A DNA stretch of 64,000 nucleotides, taken from Lachnospiraceae bacterium GAM79 (GTDB lineage Bacteria > Bacillota > Clostridia > Lachnospirales > Lachnospiraceae). The notes beneath the pieces are model-generated. The model had not been told where the DNA came from, made no database searches, and saw only the letters and a list, made by a program, of their open reading frames with translations. Both the position numbers and the translations under genes were made by a program. Every line of letters begins with the position of its first letter. The stretch's first letter is position 1. Of the stretch, positions 60,730-64,000 are shown in pieces. The DNA lies in contig CP085928.1 in the NCBI GenBank assembly GCA_020735665.1, positions 1,908,501-1,972,500 on the forward strand, in the 5' to 3' direction.

Positions 60730-60775
60730 AAAGGATGTATCACGATAATTCTGGCATTACCTTGACGCATCCTTT
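60730..60775 (-). terminator. Terminator after the DUF134-NifX gene
   Basis: On the minus strand AAAGGATG...TCA pairs TGA...CATCCTTT, followed by a T-rich tail. A short hydrophobic reading frame over it is not considered coding. Confidence 0.65.
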
Positions 60776-60795
60776 CGTGTTGTATTTTTTTCTTC

Positions 60796-61569
60796 TTAAT
60801 GACAGCTATGGCTTCCGCATCCATGCTCACCACACGTATGTCCTTCCTCATGGTTGTGCTCATGGTGAGAACACTTCACATCCGAATTATAATCAAGCGT
60901 ATCATTGATAAAAGCTTCTACTGCTTTATCCGCATCTCCTGAAACTCCGCCAAAAAGCTTAATACCCGCTGCCGCTAACGCAGTCTGAGCACCCCCTCCG
61001 ATTCCGCCGCAGATCAAAACATCGGCATTTAATGCATTAAGAACTCCTGCCAATGCACCATGTCCGCTTCCATTCGTATCTACTACTTCTGAATGTAGCA
61101 CTTTTCCTTCCTCTACATCGTAAATCTTAAATGTCTCTGTGTGTCCAAAGTGTTGGAAAATCTGTCCATTTTCATATGTTACTGCTATTCTCATGATACC
61201 TTCTCCTTTTTCTACTGCATATTTTTGATAAATCTCATGATTGTAACATCCTCCAAAGCTACAGTCGCTGCTCTGACCGTCACAGATTATGAAATCCCCA
61301 CCCTCAATTTTAAGCGGATGTCCATCAATGAGAGCATCTGCTATTTTCTTTCTGGCAATCTCGTAAATCCGTTGGACCGTCGTTCTTGCGATCTGCATAG
61401 ATTCCGCACACTGCTCCTGACTGTAACCTTTCTTGTCCAAAAGACGGATTGTCTCGTACTCATCTACCGTCAGAACAATGGGCATTTTTTTCTCAGTATC
61501 ATCTGCCGGAAGGAATTCTAAAACATTTGGGAAATGGCAGACTTTTCTGCATTTTACTGGTCTCGGCAT
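60796..61569 (-). CDS. DUF134 helix-turn-helix protein fused to a NifX/NifB-like cofactor-binding domain
   Basis: Residues 1-110 are a DUF134 DNA-binding domain (MPRPVKCRKVCHFPN, YSQEQCAESMQIARTTVQRI). Residues 125-235 are a dinitrogenase iron-molybdenum cofactor-type domain (RIAVTYENGQIFQHFGHTET, CGGIGGGAQTALAAAGI). The last 25 residues are His- and Cys-rich (HHEHNHEEGH, CGEHGCGSHSCH), a likely metal site. There are no nitrogenase genes here, so it is probably a metal- or redox-responsive regulator. It is divergent from a Crp/Fnr gene. Confidence 0.92.
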   Translation of the reverse strand: MPRPVKCRKVCHFPNVLEFLPADDTEKKMPIVLTVDEYETIRLLDKKGYSQEQCAESMQIARTTVQRIYEIARKKIADALIDGHPLKIEGGDFIICDGQSSDCSFGGCYNHEIYQKYAVEKGEGIMRIAVTYENGQIFQHFGHTETFKIYDVEEGKVLHSEVVDTNGSGHGALAGVLNALNADVLICGGIGGGAQTALAAAGIKLFGGVSGDADKAVEAFINDTLDYNSDVKCSHHEHNHEEGHTCGEHGCGSHSCH

Positions 61570-61597
61570 GAAATTGCTCCTTTCTCGCCTTTCTTAT

Positions 61598-61663
61598 ATA
61601 ATAGTCCTATAAAGGGCATATGTCAATTATTCGATTGACGCATCTTAAAAAAGCAAGTATACT
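61598..61663. promoter_or_regulatory. Back-to-back divergent promoters
   Basis: Plus strand: TTGACG (61635-61640), 17 nt, TATACT (61658-61663). Minus strand: TTGACA (61621-61626), 17 nt, TATTAT (61598-61603). The two -35 boxes form the palindrome GTCAAT-N6-ATTGAC, a possible operator for joint control. Confidence 0.8.
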
Positions 61664-61687
61664 ATGTTCATAAAGGAGATAACTATT

Positions 61688-62347
61688 ATGAGCTTCGAAA
61701 ATTATTTTCCACTATGGAATGACTTAAATACAGCACAGAAAAAACTAATTTCAGACAATTTGATCACACAGCATGTGAAAAAAGGAACAATCATTCACAA
61801 CGGGAACATGGATTGTACCGGATTATTACTGGTTAAATCCGGGCAGCTTCGAACTTATATATTATCAGATGAAGGACGAGAGATTACACTCTACCGTCTG
61901 TTCGATATGGATATATGTCTTTTATCTGCCTCATGTATCATACGATCCATTCAATTTGAAGTAACCATTGAGGCAGAAAAAGATACTGATCTTTGGATCA
62001 TCCCTGCTGAAATCTATAAGGGCATCATGAATGAATCTGCTCCTGTCGCAAACTATACCAATGAGTTAATGGCTACTCGTTTTTCTGATGTCATGTGGCT
62101 GATTGAACAAATCATGTGGAAGAGTTTGGATAAGCGTGTTGCTTCATTTCTTTTAGAAGAGACCTCTATCGAAGAAACAAATGAATTGAAAATCACTCAC
62201 GAAACTATCGCCAACCATCTTGGTTCCCACAGGGAAGTTATCACTCGAATGCTTCGATACTTTCAAGGCGAGGGTCTCGTCAAACTCTCCCGGGGCAAAA
62301 TCACAATCCTTGATCCAAAAAGACTGGAAACACTCCAAAGGTCATAA
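61688..62347 (+). CDS. Crp/Fnr-family transcriptional regulator
   Basis: The cyclic-nucleotide-binding-type domain lies at about 20-125 (KKGTIIHNGNMDCTGLLLVKSG), followed by a long helix and a winged helix with ETIANHLGSHREVITRML. No N-terminal Cys cluster for an Fe-S centre is seen, so it is not a classical FNR; one Cys pair (LLSASC and DICLL) could be redox-active. ATG was chosen because AAAGGAG lies about 10 nt before. It lies between the DUF134-NifX gene and the flavoprotein gene and may regulate one of them. Confidence 0.9.
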   Translation: MSFENYFPLWNDLNTAQKKLISDNLITQHVKKGTIIHNGNMDCTGLLLVKSGQLRTYILSDEGREITLYRLFDMDICLLSASCIIRSIQFEVTIEAEKDTDLWIIPAEIYKGIMNESAPVANYTNELMATRFSDVMWLIEQIMWKSLDKRVASFLLEETSIEETNELKITHETIANHLGSHREVITRMLRYFQGEGLVKLSRGKITILDPKRLETLQRS

Positions 62348-62368
62348 AACTGTTTTTCTGTAACATAT

Positions 62369-62430
62369 AAAGAAGAATCCTCCATTTATCAGAATTATGA
62401 AAGTCATTCTAATAAATGGGGGATCTTTTT
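62369..62430. terminator. Bidirectional terminator
   Basis: GATCCCCCATTTATTAGAAT on the minus strand pairs ATTCTGATAAATGGAGGATT with few mismatches, and both ends carry A/T tracts. It separates two convergent genes. Confidence 0.85.
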
Positions 62431-62468
62431 ATGCTATAAGAAAATTATAAAAATATCGTGATTATTTT

Positions 62469-64000
62469 TTAATAATCCATACCACATGCATATGCCCTTT
62501 CAATCAGCGCACGGTCATTGACCACTGCATCATAGAATCGGAATCCGCCAGAGAAATTATACGTTTCATAACCGTTTCCTTCCAGAATACGGCTCGCAAT
62601 ATAACTGCGCAGACCACTCTGGCATATCAGATACACAGGCTTTCCTTTCTCAATTTCACTAATTCGTTCTCTCAGTTCATCTACAGGTATGTTTTTGAAT
62701 CCATCTATATGCCCCCTGCTGAATTCACCTACAGTTCTCACATCTAGCAACTCCACATCTTTATCTTTAGAAATCTTGTCCATATCTTCCAAATGCCATT
62801 GCTTTAATGTCCCTTTTGCAATATTGTCTATCATAAATCCAGCCATGTTTACCGGATCCTTAGCAGAAGAATAAGGTGGTGCATATGCCAGATCCAGATC
62901 TTTCAACTGGGTTGCATTCAGCCCCGCATGAATTGCTGTTGCCAGCACATCAATACGTTTATCAACTCCTTCATATCCAATAATCTGAGCGCCAAGCAAA
63001 CGATAGCTTTCTTTTTCAAAAACCACCTTCATGGTCATCACTTTTCCACCAGGATAGTAACCGGCATGACTCATAGGAGAAAGAATTACTGTATCTACCT
63101 CTAATCCTGACTTTTTGGCATTGGTTTCATTGATACCTGTAGTGGCTGCTATCATATCAAACACTTTTATAACGGAGCTTCCCTGACTGCCCAGGTAACG
63201 ACTATCACCGCCACAAATATTATCAGCGATGATTCTGCCCTGTTTATTGGCCGGTCCTGCCAAAGAAATCAGCGCATCATTACCCGTAACATAATGTTTT
63301 ACCTGAACTGCATCACCTGCAGCATAAATATCCGGTACAGAGGTTTCCATTCTGTCATTCACTACAATACTTTCCTTGATGCCAAGTTCCAGACCGGCTT
63401 CTTTTGCTAATACTGTGTCTGGTGTGACTCCGATTGCCAGAACTACCATATCAGCCTGAAGGGATGGATTATCTTTCAACAGAACCTCCACTCCGTTGTC
63501 ATTTCCTTTAAATCCTTCTACTGTATAGCCCAGTATCAGTTTTATCCCATGCTTTCTCATTTCATTATGGATCATGGATGCCATATCCGGGTCAAAAGGG
63601 TTCATCAGCTGCTTAGGCCCCTGGACAATCGTAACATCCATGCCAAGCTCCCTCAAATTTTCTGCCAGTTCCAGACCAATAAAACCGCCACCTGCCAATA
63701 CAGCCGATTTTGGATGATTCTTATTTATATATTCCTTTATCCGAAAAGTGTCTTCTACAGTACGAAGTGTAAAAAGTTTATCAATACCTACTCCGGGAAG
63801 TCTCGGCTGTGTAGGCTTTGCACCTGGAGATAGGATTAGCTTATCATAGTTTTCTTCAAATATTTCACCGTTTTCTAAATTCTTCACTGAAACAGTTTTA
63901 CATTCGGGATGTATTGAGATAACTTCATGATGAATTTTCATGTTAATACGGAAGCGTTTAAAAAAACTCTCTGGTGTCTGTAGTGTAAGTGCTTCCGGAT
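62469..64000 (-). CDS. CoA-disulfide-reductase-like flavoprotein with C-terminal rhodanese domain (5' end outside the window)
   Basis: About 510 residues are visible. The frame stays open through the window end (LTLQTPESFFKRFRINMKIH), so the start and the active-site Cys region are missing. The NAD-binding motif is AGGGFIGLELAENL and the FAD-binding motif IYAAGDAVQV. The C-terminal rhodanese domain has LICQSGLRSYIAS with a candidate catalytic Cys. Such fusions (CoADR-Rhd) reduce CoA disulfide, polysulfide or persulfide. Placement beside peroxide genes suggests thiol redox balance. Confidence 0.93.
   Translation of the reverse strand, partial: PEALTLQTPESFFKRFRINMKIHHEVISIHPECKTVSVKNLENGEIFEENYDKLILSPGAKPTQPRLPGVGIDKLFTLRTVEDTFRIKEYINKNHPKSAVLAGGGFIGLELAENLRELGMDVTIVQGPKQLMNPFDPDMASMIHNEMRKHGIKLILGYTVEGFKGNDNGVEVLLKDNPSLQADMVVLAIGVTPDTVLAKEAGLELGIKESIVVNDRMETSVPDIYAAGDAVQVKHYVTGNDALISLAGPANKQGRIIADNICGGDSRYLGSQGSSVIKVFDMIAATTGINETNAKKSGLEVDTVILSPMSHAGYYPGGKVMTMKVVFEKESYRLLGAQIIGYEGVDKRIDVLATAIHAGLNATQLKDLDLAYAPPYSSAKDPVNMAGFMIDNIAKGTLKQWHLEDMDKISKDKDVELLDVRTVGEFSRGHIDGFKNIPVDELRERISEIEKGKPVYLICQSGLRSYIASRILEGNGYETYNFSGGFRFYDAVVNDRALIERAYACGMDY

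Noticed and set aside
60660-60863. 67-residue ORF with a hydrophobic C-terminus
   Set aside because: It overlaps the 3' end of the DUF134-NifX gene in another frame, spans its terminator hairpin and lacks a ribosome binding site.

Overview
The window reads as one contig of a Gram-positive, strictly anaerobic Clostridia genome, most likely family Lachnospiraceae. The evidence is the AGGAGG-type ribosome binding sites, lipoproteins with Gram-positive lipoboxes, HrcA/CIRCE control, YesM/YesN and LytTR regulators, and an oxygen-defence set of rubrerythrin, desulfoferrodoxin, PerR and Bcp. No rRNA, tRNA, CRISPR array or intact insertion sequence was seen. The genus cannot be fixed from the sequence alone.

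Layout. 1-0.8 kb: the start of an SOS-controlled radical-SAM gene, a 22-codon Cys-rich ORF, and two hairpin-forming elements. 0.8-7.2 kb: a membrane protein, xpt, a CIRCE-controlled ftsH operon, and an ECF sigma/anti-sigma/SGNH-hydrolase operon. 7.4-18.9 kb: transporters for amino acids and sodium, an iron alcohol dehydrogenase, a dipeptidase, a HAD phosphatase, a Lon-like AAA protein without a protease domain, and exonuclease III. 19-28 kb: a GH32 sucrase, acetyltransferase, YgjP-like protease, ABC-F protein, a third hairpin element, a CobW-like protein, a DUF1846 protein, and a toxin-antitoxin pair whose toxin gene is broken.

28-38.5 kb is a galactose-type sugar locus: substrate-binding protein, ATPase and permease, a YesM/YesN two-component system, and two extra sugar-binding proteins translated directly after the kinase. 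The main binding protein appears to be a natural circular permutation of the MglB fold, and the permease carries an unusual coiled-coil N-terminus of about 200 residues. A diguanylate cyclase is divergent from this locus. 40-45 kb: a LytTR/GHKL two-component system with a candidate autoregulatory site, a YaiI-family protein, a DUF4143 ATPase and a SUKH protein.

45-53.8 kb is a fructoside locus: fructokinase, a divergent GH32, a CUT2 ABC importer, and a LacI regulator carrying two periplasmic-binding-type domains. Two identical TTTACGTAAA palindromes flank the importer promoter. 53.8-56 kb is a scar region with an internally deleted choloylglycine-hydrolase-family gene, an acetyltransferase and a possible conjugative-element gene. 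56-64 kb is an oxidative-stress block: PerR, a flavin reductase/rubredoxin/rubrerythrin fusion, lactate dehydrogenase, desulfoferrodoxin, YaaA, Bcp, a DUF134-NifX fusion, a Crp/Fnr regulator, and a CoA-disulfide-reductase-like flavoprotein cut by the window end.
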